This document shows, in pieces, positions 18,735 through 27,833 of a stretch of 64,000 nucleotides of DNA. Positions within the stretch are counted from its first letter, which is position 1. Each line of letters starts with the position of its first letter. Location of the stretch: the NCBI GenBank assembly GCA_959347425.1, contig OY365741.1, positions 62,001 through 126,000 of the forward strand, written 5' to 3'. The position numbers and the translations under genes are program-made. The stretch comes from an uncultured Amylibacter sp. GTDB lineage: Bacteria; Pseudomonadota; Alphaproteobacteria; Rhodobacterales; Rhodobacteraceae. Under the pieces are notes generated by a model. The model did no database searches. It saw only the letters and a list, made by a program, of their open reading frames with translations, and was not told the DNA's origin.

Positions 18735-19352
18735 TTACCTAGCTTTTAGGGAACAACTGGCGATAATTTCCATAAAATCCCTGCGCAAATCGCGGTCTTT
18801 TTCAAAATCCCCGCGCATCGCGGAGGTAACCATAACCGCCGATTTATTCACGCCACGGGTGCACATGCAGTGGTGTTCGCCCTCTATCACAACGGCTACA
18901 CCGCGAGGTCGCAGGGCGGCATCAATGGTATTGGCAATCTGGGCGGTCATTTTTTCTTGGACTTGCAGGCGTTTGGCGAAAGCATCCACTACGCGGGCGA
19001 GTTTGGATATACCGACGACTCGGTCGGTGGGGACATAGGCGACATGCGCCAGCCCGATGATGGGGGCGAGGTGATGTTCGCAATAGCTCTCAAACCGAAT
19101 CGCCTTTAATAGCACCATTTCGTTGTAGCCTTCCACCTCTTCAAAGGTGCGTTGCAGCAGCGCGTCAGGGTCGGTATCATAGCCCGCAAACCATTCCTTA
19201 TAGGCGCGGGCAACCCGTGCGGGCGTGTCCTGCAAGCCTTCGCGGGCGGGATTATCGCCAGCCCAACCGATGAGCGTGCGGATGGCTTCGTGCGCCTGTT
19301 GCTCGGTTGGACGCGTGGGGGTGACGGGTTTTACAAGGTCATGACGGTTCAT
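18735..19352 (-). CDS. folE: GTP cyclohydrolase I
   Basis: A 205-residue cytoplasmic enzyme that opens and rearranges GTP to 7,8-dihydroneopterin triphosphate, the first step of tetrahydrofolate synthesis. Family motifs are present: [14 protein letters not shown] with the zinc-binding Cys and catalytic His pair, [18 protein letters not shown], and [14 protein letters not shown] carrying the second zinc cysteine. AAAAGGACACC precedes the ATG. It lies upstream of trkH on the same strand; no other folate gene is adjacent. Confidence 0.95.
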   Translation of the reverse strand: MNRHDLVKPVTPTRPTEQQAHEAIRTLIGWAGDNPAREGLQDTPARVARAYKEWFAGYDTDPDALLQRTFEEVEGYNEMVLLKAIRFESYCEHHLAPIIGLAHVAYVPTDRVVGISKLARVVDAFAKRLQVQEKMTAQIANTIDAALRPRGVAVVIEGEHHCMCTRGVNKSAVMVTSAMRGDFEKDRDLRRDFMEIIASCSLKAR

Positions 19353-19476
19353 ATTGGGTGTCCTTTTTTAGTGATTAGTGATTAACGATTAGTGATTAGT
19401 GAATTGGTTTTTGTGGCGTTTATAGGAAAAATACGGGGAGTTCAATAGTGATTAGCGATTAGTGATTAATGATTAG

Positions 19477-19920
19477 TGGGGGCTTTTGTGTATATAGGGC
19501 TTTTCATAAGGGCAGTTGAACCTGCCCGACCAAAATAAAAACATGTAAAGCCCATACACAAAAGCCTTTGGTTATGCTTGGCTGAGTCTGTTTTAAATAT
19601 AATAACCATTCGTCATGGTGGCACGTGGGTCGCGCGAACCCGAAGGGTGTGCGTCTTGGTCGTTAGGATAATAGGGATTCGCGTCACCAGCGACTCTTAA
19701 AGACTATTGACCCAGTACAACCGATAAGCTGACGCGCACCCGTGGGGGTGAGGGTGCGCGCGACCGCCCCCCCTGCGGGCACGCCCGCTAAAATTAAGAA
19801 ACAAGGCGGTCGTTTCCTAGATTATTAGGTTTGCTCTAGAATAATGATTACCGAGTCTGCCCTTCGGGTCTTCGTCATTTCTTCGAAATGCCGACCAGTC
19901 AAGAAATGGCAAAAATCATT
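19477..19920 (+). repeat. Dispersed mosaic element, long form (type II)
   Basis: Starts with the hairpin arms GGCTTTTGTGTATATAGGGC and GCCCATACACAAAAGCC around GGGCAG-TTGAAC-CTGCCC. A longer block with GCGTCACCAGCGACTC and a GCGCACCC...GGGTGCGC inverted repeat follows, ending in CCCTTCGGG and CATTTC-TTC-GAAATG hairpins. Closely similar copies lie at 27368-27795 and, inverted, at 33851-34287. Heptamer tracts flank it. No ORF of convincing quality lies inside. Confidence 0.85.
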
Positions 19921-19928
19921 CATCGTTA

Positions 19929-20152
19929 ATTTATTTAGGCTTTGCCTATCACCACTTCCCAAGTATTCTTTGCAAATCATCCAATCTAACGTCTTGTTAT
20001 TCCAGATAGTAATTTTATAGAACCATTATCATCTTGTAACCAAAGGGCTTTTGGCATGCTCCCGCGAAGCGGGGGCTACGCACAAAAGACCCCGCCCTCG
20101 CATGGGGCTGGTCGGTATCGCGCAAGCGATTACGAAGACCCGCAAGGGCTAA
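19929..20152 (+). repeat. Dispersed mosaic element, type III
   Basis: Carries TTATTTAGGCTTTGCCTA, CCCAAGTATTCTTTGCAAAT, ACGTCTTGTTATTCCAGATAG and CCAAAGGGCTTTTGGCATGC. Two hairpins follow: CCCGC-GAA-GCGGG (20061-20073) and ATCGC-GCAA-GCGAT (20117-20130). Other copies are near 27834, 45965, 52020 and 55390. Together with the type II copy it fills the 833-base gap between folE and metZ; no gene is seen there. Confidence 0.8.
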
Positions 20153-20155
20153 TCC

Positions 20156-20199
20156 CACTAATAACTAATAACTAACAACTAACAACTAACAACTAACTA
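20156..20199 (-). repeat. Heptamer tract that supplies the metZ C-terminus and stop
   Basis: CTAATAA/CTAACAA units run directly into the 3' end of metZ. On the minus strand TTAGTTAGTTGTTAG encodes the last residues LVSC and the stop codon, so the repeat forms the protein's end. Confidence 0.85.
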
Positions 20200-21397
20200 A
20201 AGCTGCTTCAACATCCGCCCAAATATCATCCACATCCTCTAACCCCAGCGATAACCGCACTAACCCCGCGCTGATACCCAAGACTTCGCGCTCTTCCAAA
20301 GACAGGCTTTGATGCGTGGTCGTCGCGGGATGGGTAATTAAAGTCTTCGAATCCCCCAGATTATTGGAAATCGTAACCAGTCGCAGGGCGTTCAGAAACG
20401 CGAACGCGCCCGCCTGCCCGCCCTTTACCTCAAACGATACAACCGTGCCACCCTTTGTCATCTGCCGTGATGCTAATTCATACTGCCTGTGCGATGGCAA
20501 ACCCGGATAAAACACCTGCGAGATTTGCCCAGAATCGGAAACCAAACCCTCCAACCTGCCCGCAATATCCAACGCCGAATCCGCCTGCGCATTGACCCGC
20601 AACACCAGCGTTTCCAGCCCTTTTAACAACAGCCACGCGTTAAACGGACTCGCCACCCCGCCGACATGTTTATTGAACGGGATAAAAGTGTCTTGGATAA
20701 AATCACGAGACCCCAGCACTATGCCACCCATAACCCGCCCCTGCCCGTCAATGTGTTTCGTGGCGGAATAAATGACTATGTCCGCCCCCAAATCAAAGCT
20801 ACGTTGGAAAATCGGCGTGGCAAACACGTTATCCACGACCAGAACCGCGCCCGCATTATGAACTATGTCGGCGACCGCACGGATATCAATGACTTCCAGT
20901 GTGGGGTTAGAGATGGATTCAACAAAAGCAACCTTTGTATTAGGGCGCATCGCGGTTTGCCAAGCCTGCGCGTCCGTGCCATCAATCAGGGTGACTTCCA
21001 CGCCGAACTTTGGTAAAACCTGCGTTAAAACATAGTGGCAGGAGCTGAATAAAGCCCGCCCCGCAACGACATGGTCGCCCGCTTTTAATAGCGACAACAG
21101 AGTGCCAGACACCGCCGCCATCCCCGAAGCCGTGGCGAATGCGTCCTCTGCCCCTTCAATCGCCGCCATCCGCTCGCAAAACATAGCCACGGTTGGGTTG
21201 CCGTAGCGGGCGTAGATGTATTCGTCTTTTTCGGCTTTTATGAAGCGGGCTTCGGCCTGTTCGGCGGAGTCATAGGCGAACCCTTGGGTGAGGAATAACG
21301 CCTCTGATAGCTCGCCGAATTGACTGCGTTTTATGCCGCTATGGACGGCACGGGTTTTTTGGGAATAAGGTTTTTGAGAGGTCATGGGGATTATCAT
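20186..21397 (-). CDS. metZ: O-succinylhomoserine sulfhydrylase
   Basis: A 403-residue PLP enzyme of the Cys/Met metabolism family. It shows the substrate/PLP loop YARYGNPTV (about 63), ATASGMAAVSGTLLSLLKAGD, the VVDNVFATP strand with the PLP aspartate and the SATKHIDGQGRVMGG motif with the Schiff-base lysine (about 214). The HIDGQGR form and RLSLGLED near the end favour MetZ, which makes homocysteine from O-succinylhomoserine and sulfide, over cystathionine synthase or lyase. Two starts (residue 1 or Met 5) are possible, and neither has a clear ribosome binding site. The last residues come from a heptamer tract. Confidence 0.88.
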   Translation of the reverse strand: MIIPMTSQKPYSQKTRAVHSGIKRSQFGELSEALFLTQGFAYDSAEQAEARFIKAEKDEYIYARYGNPTVAMFCERMAAIEGAEDAFATASGMAAVSGTLLSLLKAGDHVVAGRALFSSCHYVLTQVLPKFGVEVTLIDGTDAQAWQTAMRPNTKVAFVESISNPTLEVIDIRAVADIVHNAGAVLVVDNVFATPIFQRSFDLGADIVIYSATKHIDGQGRVMGGIVLGSRDFIQDTFIPFNKHVGGVASPFNAWLLLKGLETLVLRVNAQADSALDIAGRLEGLVSDSGQISQVFYPGLPSHRQYELASRQMTKGGTVVSFEVKGGQAGAFAFLNALRLVTISNNLGDSKTLITHPATTTHQSLSLEEREVLGISAGLVRLSLGLEDVDDIWADVEAALVSC

Positions 21398-21433
21398 AGT
21401 CGTTTTTTGAAGGATTGCAAGGGGGCTTTTTAT

Positions 21434-22339
21434 CTATAACCGCATCTTTCTACCTATGGGCACAAACATCACCGCACTGCCCAATAACGCCAGCCCACAC
21501 CCTAACACCCCTAAAACCCCCCATTGATAGCCCTCAACCACCGTGGAAATCCCCAGTGCAATAATCGGCGATATCACATTCACATAGGCCGCCGAGGCCG
21601 CCCCAATCCGCGCCACCAACAGCAAATACGTGCCAAAGGCAAAAACAGAACCAAACACCGCCAAATACAACAACGCCCATGTGTATTGAGCGTTTGGCGG
21701 GGCGACTAGCGGAGTTTGCGTGGCAACAATCAGCACACATAACAAAACCGCGCTGTAACACATGCCCCAACCATTGGCTAAATTAACCGCAATCCCGTGC
21801 TGAGAATTCCTCCGCGAAGCCATATTGCCCAGCGACGATATGTAGGTTCCCAAAACCGCAAACCCCGCGCCTTTTAGAATATCTAGGTTTATCTGCGTTA
21901 TGGAAAACGAGGCAAAAACATCGCGCCAAAATAATAAAACTAACCCTGTAAGCCCCATGCTTCCCGCCAGAATAATCCGTTTGCTGATGGGGGTTTGGAA
22001 AAACACCCGCGCGTTTATCGCGTTAAAAATAGTGGTAAGAGAGAAAATAACAGCGATAAGCCCAGACGGAATATAATGCGCCGAAGAATAAAAACAGATG
22101 AAGTTAAGGCAAAACAAACACGCCCCTTGGGCTATTAAAAACGGCTGGTCGCGCCACGGTAGGCATTTCAGGCGGCCCGTTAATGCTAATATCACGCATA
22201 ATATAATCGTGGCGATGACAAAGCGGTAAAAGATGGATATAATGACGGGGACACTGCCGACTTGAAGCACAAGGGCGATGAAGGTTGTTCCCCAAATCAA
22301 CATCGTTGTCAGGAAAAGGAACGGGTTTAACAGAGTCAT
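21434..22339 (-). CDS. EamA/DMT-family transporter
   Basis: A 301-residue inner-membrane protein with about ten hydrophobic helices arranged as two EamA repeats of five, typical of drug/metabolite transporters. The first repeat includes MLIWGTTFIALVLQ and FYRFVIATIILC; the second includes GSVFAFGTYLLLVARIGAASAAY. Substrate cannot be told from sequence; members export amino acids, metabolites or drugs. It lies 36 bases upstream of metZ on the same strand and downstream of the YgjP-like gene, so the three may share a transcript. No strong ribosome binding site is visible. Confidence 0.88.
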   Translation of the reverse strand: MTLLNPFLFLTTMLIWGTTFIALVLQVGSVPVIISIFYRFVIATIILCVILALTGRLKCLPWRDQPFLIAQGACLFCLNFICFYSSAHYIPSGLIAVIFSLTTIFNAINARVFFQTPISKRIILAGSMGLTGLVLLFWRDVFASFSITQINLDILKGAGFAVLGTYISSLGNMASRRNSQHGIAVNLANGWGMCYSAVLLCVLIVATQTPLVAPPNAQYTWALLYLAVFGSVFAFGTYLLLVARIGAASAAYVNVISPIIALGISTVVEGYQWGVLGVLGCGLALLGSAVMFVPIGRKMRL

Positions 22340-22388
22340 GGGGCGGTCTTTGATAGGGGTTGATGCGGGTTTGCATACGTCTTTTTAA

Positions 22389-23108
22389 TCACTTATTATT
22401 AGAAAAAACATAACTATGCAACACCCCCGAATTATCCCGCAACCACCGCTTTTGCGCCACATAATCAGGGCAAACCCCGCAAACCAGCCGCCAGAACGCG
22501 TCCGAGTGATTCATCTCTAACAAATGGGCGACCTCGTGCGCCGCCACATAGGATTGCACCGCCCGCGGAGCCATAACTAACCGCCACGAATACATCAAAT
22601 CCCCGCGCGAATTACACGAACCCCACCGCCCAAACACATCGCGCATGCGGATTTGGCGGAACTCACAGCCTAACCGCTCGGCAAAATGGCGCGAATACGC
22701 CAACATCTGCTGCTGGGCAACCGTTTTCAAATACCCACGCAGAGCAGACGGCACAGCGGCCGCACTCCGTGCGGGGAACTCCAATCGCCCGTTTTCAAAC
22801 CGAATCTGCGCCGCACTGCCCACCACCAGCTCCGTTTGCTCCCCGTTAAACAACACCGAGCTGCCTATATTAGGCACAATGGGCGCGGGGCGATTGTTAA
22901 TATGACGGCGAATCCACGATTCGTGCTGCTCTGCGAACTCCCGCGCCGATTTCAAACTCGCCCGCAACGGAATAGCCAGCATCGCCCGCCCGTCTTTATT
23001 AGAAATCCGCAAGCTATATCGCCGCGCCCGCGCACTGCGCCGCAGATAAACAGCCAAAGGCGGGTTGCCAATCCAAAAAACATCCGCTATAGGGGGTTGC
23101 GCGTTCAT
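22389..23108 (-). CDS. YgjP-like zinc metallopeptidase (DUF45)
   Basis: A putative zinc protease with the motif HEVAHLLEMNHSDAFW: HExxH plus a downstream acidic/His segment, as in the YgjP/DUF45 (M48-like) family. An upstream conserved GRWGSCNSRGDLMYSWRL block is also characteristic. The frame is open to 23300, but the extra 64 residues are unlike the family and overlap the promoter region and start of the divergent FYDLN gene. The Met ending at 23108 gives about 239 residues, the usual length. No clear ribosome binding site is visible at this or the alternative start near 23147. The in-vivo substrate of this family is unknown. Confidence 0.8.
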   Translation of the reverse strand: MNAQPPIADVFWIGNPPLAVYLRRSARARRYSLRISNKDGRAMLAIPLRASLKSAREFAEQHESWIRRHINNRPAPIVPNIGSSVLFNGEQTELVVGSAAQIRFENGRLEFPARSAAAVPSALRGYLKTVAQQQMLAYSRHFAERLGCEFRQIRMRDVFGRWGSCNSRGDLMYSWRLVMAPRAVQSYVAAHEVAHLLEMNHSDAFWRLVCGVCPDYVAQKRWLRDNSGVLHSYVFSNNK

Positions 23109-23250
23109 AATTGGCGTTTTAACCCGCCCGTGCGCACAATACAACATAAAAAACCCAAACCCGCGCGGTTTTTCGCGATTTAGTCTTTGACAATCGTGCG
23201 AATCTGTGGCATTGACGGGGAAAACCACGCTAGATTGTAAAGGACACACT

Positions 23251-23574
23251 ATGGCAGAAGAAAAATGGGGCGTGAAACGCATTTGCCCAGAGACTAACAA
23301 ACGATTCTATGATTTGGGGAAAGACCCTATTGTCAGCCCTTATACGGGGAAAGAGTATGAGGCGTCCTATTTCGATTTGGATGATAAGGCGAAGACTCTG
23401 ATGGGGGATAAAGAGGATAAAGATGCTATTAAGTTGGCGACTGAGGCGGAATTGGCCGAGGATGAAACGGATGATGTTATTATTGATGATGATATCCTGG
23501 AAGAGGATGAGGATGAGGATACCGTGCCGTTAGATGAAATCAAGGAATATGTGGCGGGGGATGATGAGGAGTAA
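23251..23574 (+). CDS. TIGR02300-type FYDLN acidic protein
   Basis: A 107-residue cytoplasmic protein starting MAEEKWGVKRICPETNKRFY with the conserved FYDL motif and SPYTGKEY, then a strongly acidic C-terminus rich in Asp and Glu. This is a small family of unknown function found mainly in Alphaproteobacteria. The frame is open further upstream, but the ATG at 23251 has AAAGGA seven bases before it and matches the conserved N-terminus. It stands just before tRNA-Ala. Confidence 0.9.
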   Translation: MAEEKWGVKRICPETNKRFYDLGKDPIVSPYTGKEYEASYFDLDDKAKTLMGDKEDKDAIKLATEAELAEDETDDVIIDDDILEEDEDEDTVPLDEIKEYVAGDDEE

Positions 23575-23641
23575 TCTTTGCGGGGTTTGTTTGTTTGTGC
23601 CGTGGTGGTATAAGATTTTGCGATTTTGCGTATAAAAATAT

Positions 23642-23717
23642 GGGGCCTTAGCTCAGCTGGGAGAGCGCTTCGCTGGCAGCGAAGAGGTCAGGGGTTCGAT
23701 CCCCCTAGGCTCCACCA
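23642..23717 (+). tRNA. tRNA-Ala (anticodon GGC)
   Basis: A 76-base cloverleaf: acceptor GGGGCCT pairs with AGGCTCC (one G-U), D-arm GCTC...GAGC, anticodon stem CTTCG/CGAAG with loop CTGGCAG (anticodon GGC), T-arm AGGGG-TTCGATC-CCCCT, discriminator A and an encoded CCA. It reads alanine GCC codons. An AT-rich accessory pair begins right after it. Confidence 0.95.
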
Positions 23718-23738
23718 TTTTTTTATTTTTAAAATGGC

Positions 23739-23766
23739 TTGACATAATTTTTCATCTGTATATTGT
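23739..23766 (+). promoter_or_regulatory. Promoter of the two-gene accessory cassette
   Basis: TTGACA (23739-23744), a 16-base spacer and TATTGT (23761-23766) lie immediately after tRNA-Ala and about 30 bases before the first gene. The match is good enough to expect constitutive expression independent of the tRNA. Confidence 0.55.
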
Positions 23767-23794
23767 GTTTTACAAACGAATTATGTGAGGCAGA

Positions 23795-24256
23795 ATGGCA
23801 AAAATTAACCTAACACAAGCAGAGGCAAACGCGCTTCTTAAAATGGAAAAGGTTAGCGTTGATGATAAAAAACATAAATTACCTTCTGCGAACTCAGGTG
23901 GTAAAATTATTGCACATCTTACCTCTGTACATACAAAAGAAAAATTTTTTCTAGATATAAACAAGTATAATATCATCCTTGCAAAACAAATCATTTTAAA
24001 ACAAACATATCAAACACGGGCGCGTGTGACCGTTATACTTGCACGATTAGATTTTGGTCCGCCTCATAAAAATCCAAAAGAACTGGGTAATGCGGAGGTT
24101 GGTAGCCCGCATTTACATATCTATAAAGAAGGCTATGATGATAAATACGCCACAGAAGATATTGATGGTATTTTTTCAGATTTAAACGACCCACAAAAAG
24201 TTTTGCATGATTTTATGAAATACTGTAATATCACACAACCGCCAAACTTTTATTAA
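23795..24256 (+). CDS. Accessory protein, DUF6978-like, first gene of a two-gene cassette
   Basis: A 153-residue predicted cytoplasmic protein without signal or membrane segments. The N-terminus is a short helix rich in Ala and Leu; the core has LTSVHTKEKFFLDINKYNI and the conserved-looking LGNAEVGSPHLHIYKEGYDD. I recognise it only loosely as a DUF6978-type protein, a family usually found next to DUF1828 genes. GTGAGG lies upstream of the ATG. It is AT-rich, follows tRNA-Ala and is 12 bases before the next gene, so the pair is co-transcribed. Biochemical role unknown; accessory or phage-related function is inferred from context. Confidence 0.7.
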   Translation: MAKINLTQAEANALLKMEKVSVDDKKHKLPSANSGGKIIAHLTSVHTKEKFFLDINKYNIILAKQIILKQTYQTRARVTVILARLDFGPPHKNPKELGNAEVGSPHLHIYKEGYDDKYATEDIDGIFSDLNDPQKVLHDFMKYCNITQPPNFY

Positions 24257-24268
24257 AGGGAGATTCGC

Positions 24269-25030
24269 ATGAATATGGACACTCAAAACCTTATTGATAG
24301 CTACTACAAGTGGTTAAAAGATAAAACGGTATGGAAGCAAATAGAGGATATCGTTGAAATCACTACACCCTATCTGGACAGGCACAATGATTATATTCAA
24401 ATATATCTTAAACAAGATGGGGATGGCTATATCTTAACCGATGCCAGTTATACAATCCAAGATCTTGAAATGTCTGGGTGTCCCCTTGATAGCCCCAAAA
24501 GGCAAAGGTTGTTAACGGTCACGCTTAACGGATTCGGCGTTAAAATTAAAGATAAAGAGCTTTTTGTCAAAGCGACCAAAGAAAACTTTGCCGTCAATAA
24601 ACATAATCTTATTCAGGCGATTCTTGCCGTTAATGATATATTTTATTTGGCACGTGCGAATGTTGCAAGCCTCTTTTTTGAGGATGTGCAAGGGTGGCTA
24701 ACACTATCAGAAATTCGCTTTAGTCCTGGGCTCTCTTTTAATGGTGTGTCTGGGTATAATAGACGTTTTGATTTTGCCATTCCTGCATTCAAAGATAACC
24801 CCGAACGGATTATTCAAACAATAAACCATCCCACAAGAGCCAAAGCAGAACAGCTTGCGTTCGGTTGGCTGGACACTAAAGATTCACGCCTTATCCCTAC
24901 AAAAGCCTATGCTGTTATTAATGACGCAAACAACGTACCAAAGCAAGTTAATGAAACATTGGTTAATTATGATATTACGCCTATTTGGTTTAGCGAAAAA
25001 GAAAAATATATTGAGCAACTGGCCGCCTAA
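24269..25030 (+). CDS. DUF1828/DUF1829 two-domain protein
   Basis: A 253-residue cytoplasmic protein. Residues about 1-125 resemble DUF1828: ITTPYLDRHNDYIQIYL and GDGYILTDASYTIQDL are typical. Residues about 125-250 resemble DUF1829, including SPGLSFNGVSGYNRRFDFAI. These paired domains occur in phage and mobile-element contexts, but no activity is established. AAAGGGAGA precedes the ATG by 5-6 bases. The coding sequence is AT-rich and its stop overlaps the convergent priA stop by a few bases, as expected if the cassette was inserted between tRNA-Ala and priA. Confidence 0.75.
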   Translation: MNMDTQNLIDSYYKWLKDKTVWKQIEDIVEITTPYLDRHNDYIQIYLKQDGDGYILTDASYTIQDLEMSGCPLDSPKRQRLLTVTLNGFGVKIKDKELFVKATKENFAVNKHNLIQAILAVNDIFYLARANVASLFFEDVQGWLTLSEIRFSPGLSFNGVSGYNRRFDFAIPAFKDNPERIIQTINHPTRAKAEQLAFGWLDTKDSRLIPTKAYAVINDANNVPKQVNETLVNYDITPIWFSEKEKYIEQLAA

Positions 25031-27255
25031 TAAAAACTTTGCGGATCGACATCAATATAAAACCGCACGTCCTTGGGCTTATCCGCCCAAGCCACCGCCC
25101 GCCACGCCCGCAACGCGCCACCCAACGCCACCCGCTTATCCGCCTTCACCAACAACCGCATCCTATACCGCCCACGCACCAGCGATACGGGGGCTTCGGC
25201 TGGTCCATACACCTCCGCCCCGACCGCCCGCAACGCATCAGCACACCGCACCAACGCTCGGCCAAACCCACGGACTTCCCCCGCATCAACACCGTTAATA
25301 ATCACACCAACCCACCGAGCATAGGGCGGCGCGGCAAACACCTCACGCTGCTCGGCTTCGGCTGCCCAAAACGCCTCCTCCTCGCCGCTTTTTATCGCTT
25401 GCATAACGGGGTGGTCGGGCTGATAGGTCTGCAAATACGCCACGCCAGCCTTATCGGCACGCCCTGCCCTGCCCGCGACTTGACGGATTAATTGAAAGCT
25501 ACGCTCGGCCGCCCGTAAATCACTGCCAAACAAGCCCAAATCCGCGTCAATCACGCCAACACAGGTTAAATGCGGGAAATGATGCCCTTTTGCCACCAGT
25601 TGAGTGCCAATAATAATATCCGCCTCGCCCGCTGCGATAGATTCAATTTTATCCTTTAATGCCCGCGCCGATAACGCCATATCGGAGGATAACAGGTCAA
25701 TCCGTGCGTTTGGAAACATCCTACGCGCCTCTTCATACACACGCTCTACGCCTGGGCCGATGGTCGCCATAGCCTCGGCATCGCAGGACGGACACTGGGC
25801 AGGCACGGGGCGGGTTTCCCCGCAATGATGGCACATTAAACGATTGTGGAACTTGTGTTCTACAAGGCGGAAATCGCACTGATGACACGCGACCTGCTGC
25901 CCGCATTCCTGACAAACCGTGATGGGGGCATAGCCTCGCCTGTTTAAAAATAACAAAGATTGCTCGCCGCGTTCCAACCGCAGATGCACTTGCGTTTCTA
26001 ACAGCGGGGAAATCCAGCGTTTGGGGGTTTTTGCGCCCGTCCCGCGTTCGGCTCGCAAATCAATCATTTCAATATCGGGATAGCTGGCATGACCATACCG
26101 ATAAGGCAAATCTATCCGCCCATATTTGCCCTGCTGGGAATTGACCCACGTTTCCAAAGACGGAGTGGCAGAGGATAAAATAACGGTAGCCTTGGACAAA
26201 AGCCCACGCATCACCGACATATCCCGCGCCGAATAAAACACTGTTTCCTCTTGTTTGTAGGAGCTATCGTGTTCCTCATCCACCACAATTAACCCAAGGT
26301 TTTTGAACGGCAGAAACAGGGCAGAACGCGCCCCGATGACTACACCCACCTGCCCGTCCGCCACTCCACGCCAGCATTGACGGCGCAAAGGCGGCGACAC
26401 GCCAGAGTGCCATTGGGCGGGCGTTGCTCCAAAACGGTCTTGGAAACGCTGGACAAACGACACGGATAACGCGATTTCGGGGAGCAAAATCAGGGCTTGG
26501 CGACCTTGTTTTAGGCATTCCGCAACGGCCTCCATATAAACCTCGGTTTTGCCACTGCCCGTAACGCCTTTTAACAGAGTGCAATGATAGGTTTTGCGGG
26601 CGACTTGTTCGCGCAATTCCTTGGCGGCTTTGGTTTGCAAATCGGTGAGTTTAAGCCCCGTTTTCGTGTGGTCAAGCGTGGCGATGGGCGGTTGGCTATC
26701 AGCGATAATTTCTTGGACGAGACCACTGGCAAGCAAGCCTTTGACTACCGAGGGATTAACATTCGCTTCGCGTTGTAAGTCTTTCATTGAAAACATTTTT
26801 TCTTTGTTTTGTTTTAGGAATTCTAATAGGGCTTCGCGTGGCGGTGTCGTGCGGATTTTTTCATTGGCGAGCCGCCCGAACCTGTAAAAAGCCGTGCGCG
26901 GCGGGGCTTTCATCAAATCGTTTGTGCGGACTGCCAACCCCGCCATGGCGTTAAGGGAAGACAAGGTATAATCGCCGACTCGCGTTAGGAAATCGCGGAA
27001 GGTCGCGTCCAAGGGGGGCAGGTCTAGGACTTCTGCTATCGGGCGGATTTTATCGGGGGATAGGTTGGATTTACCCGCGCCCCATACGATGCCGAGGACT
27101 TTGCGCCGTGCCAGATTGACTTGCACGATAGAGCCCGTCTGGACACCGCACGCGGGGGTTTTATAGTCTAGGATTTTATCCAAAGGGGCGCAGACGACTA
27201 CGCCGACAATTTGTCCTTCGGTAAAGGTTTGCGTGGGGGCGGTTTTATCGGGCAT
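25027..27255 (-). CDS. priA: Primosomal replication restart helicase PriA
   Basis: A 742-residue superfamily 2 DNA helicase that reloads the replisome at stalled forks. Visible are a 3'-DNA-binding N-terminus, Walker A GVTGSGKTEVYMEAV (about 232), GARSALFLPF, the DEEH box VVDEEHDSSYKQEE, motif III SSATPSLE, the zinc-binding cysteine pairs CxxC (CQECGQQVACHQC and CHHCGETRPVPAQCPSC) and the C-terminal motifs QMVAKGHHFP-like (TQLVAKGHHFPHL) and RQVAGRAGRADK. Length is normal. Upstream of the start is a GAATTGT/GAATGGT heptamer tract. Confidence 0.95.
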   Translation of the reverse strand: MPDKTAPTQTFTEGQIVGVVVCAPLDKILDYKTPACGVQTGSIVQVNLARRKVLGIVWGAGKSNLSPDKIRPIAEVLDLPPLDATFRDFLTRVGDYTLSSLNAMAGLAVRTNDLMKAPPRTAFYRFGRLANEKIRTTPPREALLEFLKQNKEKMFSMKDLQREANVNPSVVKGLLASGLVQEIIADSQPPIATLDHTKTGLKLTDLQTKAAKELREQVARKTYHCTLLKGVTGSGKTEVYMEAVAECLKQGRQALILLPEIALSVSFVQRFQDRFGATPAQWHSGVSPPLRRQCWRGVADGQVGVVIGARSALFLPFKNLGLIVVDEEHDSSYKQEETVFYSARDMSVMRGLLSKATVILSSATPSLETWVNSQQGKYGRIDLPYRYGHASYPDIEMIDLRAERGTGAKTPKRWISPLLETQVHLRLERGEQSLLFLNRRGYAPITVCQECGQQVACHQCDFRLVEHKFHNRLMCHHCGETRPVPAQCPSCDAEAMATIGPGVERVYEEARRMFPNARIDLLSSDMALSARALKDKIESIAAGEADIIIGTQLVAKGHHFPHLTCVGVIDADLGLFGSDLRAAERSFQLIRQVAGRAGRADKAGVAYLQTYQPDHPVMQAIKSGEEEAFWAAEAEQREVFAAPPYARWVGVIINGVDAGEVRGFGRALVRCADALRAVGAEVYGPAEAPVSLVRGRYRMRLLVKADKRVALGGALRAWRAVAWADKPKDVRFYIDVDPQSFY

Positions 27256-27264
27256 GGTGGGTGT

Positions 27265-27351
27265 TATGAATTATGAATGGTGAATTGTAAATGGTGAATT
27301 ATTGGTTATTAAGGATTAACGATTAACGATTAACGATTAACGATTAACGAT
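27265..27351. repeat. Heptamer tracts upstream of priA
   Basis: Two types adjoin: GAATTATGAATGGTGAATTG-like units next to the priA start, then five or six perfect GATTAAC units from about 27314. Neither codes for anything recognisable. Confidence 0.9.
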
Positions 27352-27367
27352 GAATGGCATCACCGCA

Positions 27368-27795
27368 GGGACTCGTTTGCAGAGGGCGTGGCTTTTGTGC
27401 ATATAGAGCTTTTGCATAAGGGCAGTTGAACCTGCCCGACTGAGATAAAAACCTGCAAAAGCCCATACACAAAAGCCTTTGGCTATACTTGGCAAATCTT
27501 TTTTAAATAAAATAACCATTCATCATGGCGGCACGGAGGTCGCGCGAACCCGAAGGGTGTGCGTCTTGGTCGTTAGGTGTTAGGGAGTTTGCGTCACCAG
27601 CGACTCTTGGATACTATTGACCCAGTACAACCGATAAGCTGACGCGCACCCGTGGGGGTGAGGGTGCGCGCGACCACCCTTTGGGCGGTCGTTTCCTAGA
27701 TTATTAGGTTTGCTCTAGAATAATGCTTACCGAGTCTGCCCTTCGGGTCTTCGTCATTGCTACGCAATGCCGACCAGTCAAGAAGTGGCAAAAAA
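27368..27795 (+). repeat. Dispersed mosaic element type II, second copy
   Basis: Same order of modules as the copy at 19477: nested hairpins, GCGTCACCAGCGACTC, the GCGCACCC inverted repeat, CCCTTCGGG, then a hairpin here reading CATTGC-TAC-GCAATG (27755-27769) instead of CATTTC-TTC-GAAATG. It is preceded by GGGACTCGTTTGCAGAGGGC, which also precedes the element at 51934. Confidence 0.85.
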
Positions 27796-27833
27796 TCACT
27801 AATCACTAATCACTAATCGTTAATCACTAATTC

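Noticed and set aside
21398..21433. SAM riboswitch upstream of metZ
   Set aside because: Only 36 bases separate metZ from the preceding gene, too little for a riboswitch, and no SAM-II-like sequence is visible.
23109..23300. Longer N-terminus of the YgjP-like protease
   Set aside because: It would overlap the start and ribosome binding site of the divergent FYDLN gene and adds residues not typical of the family.
23700..25040. Integrative element with att sites at tRNA-Ala
   Set aside because: I saw no second copy of the tRNA 3' end near 25030 and no integrase; only composition and location suggest insertion.
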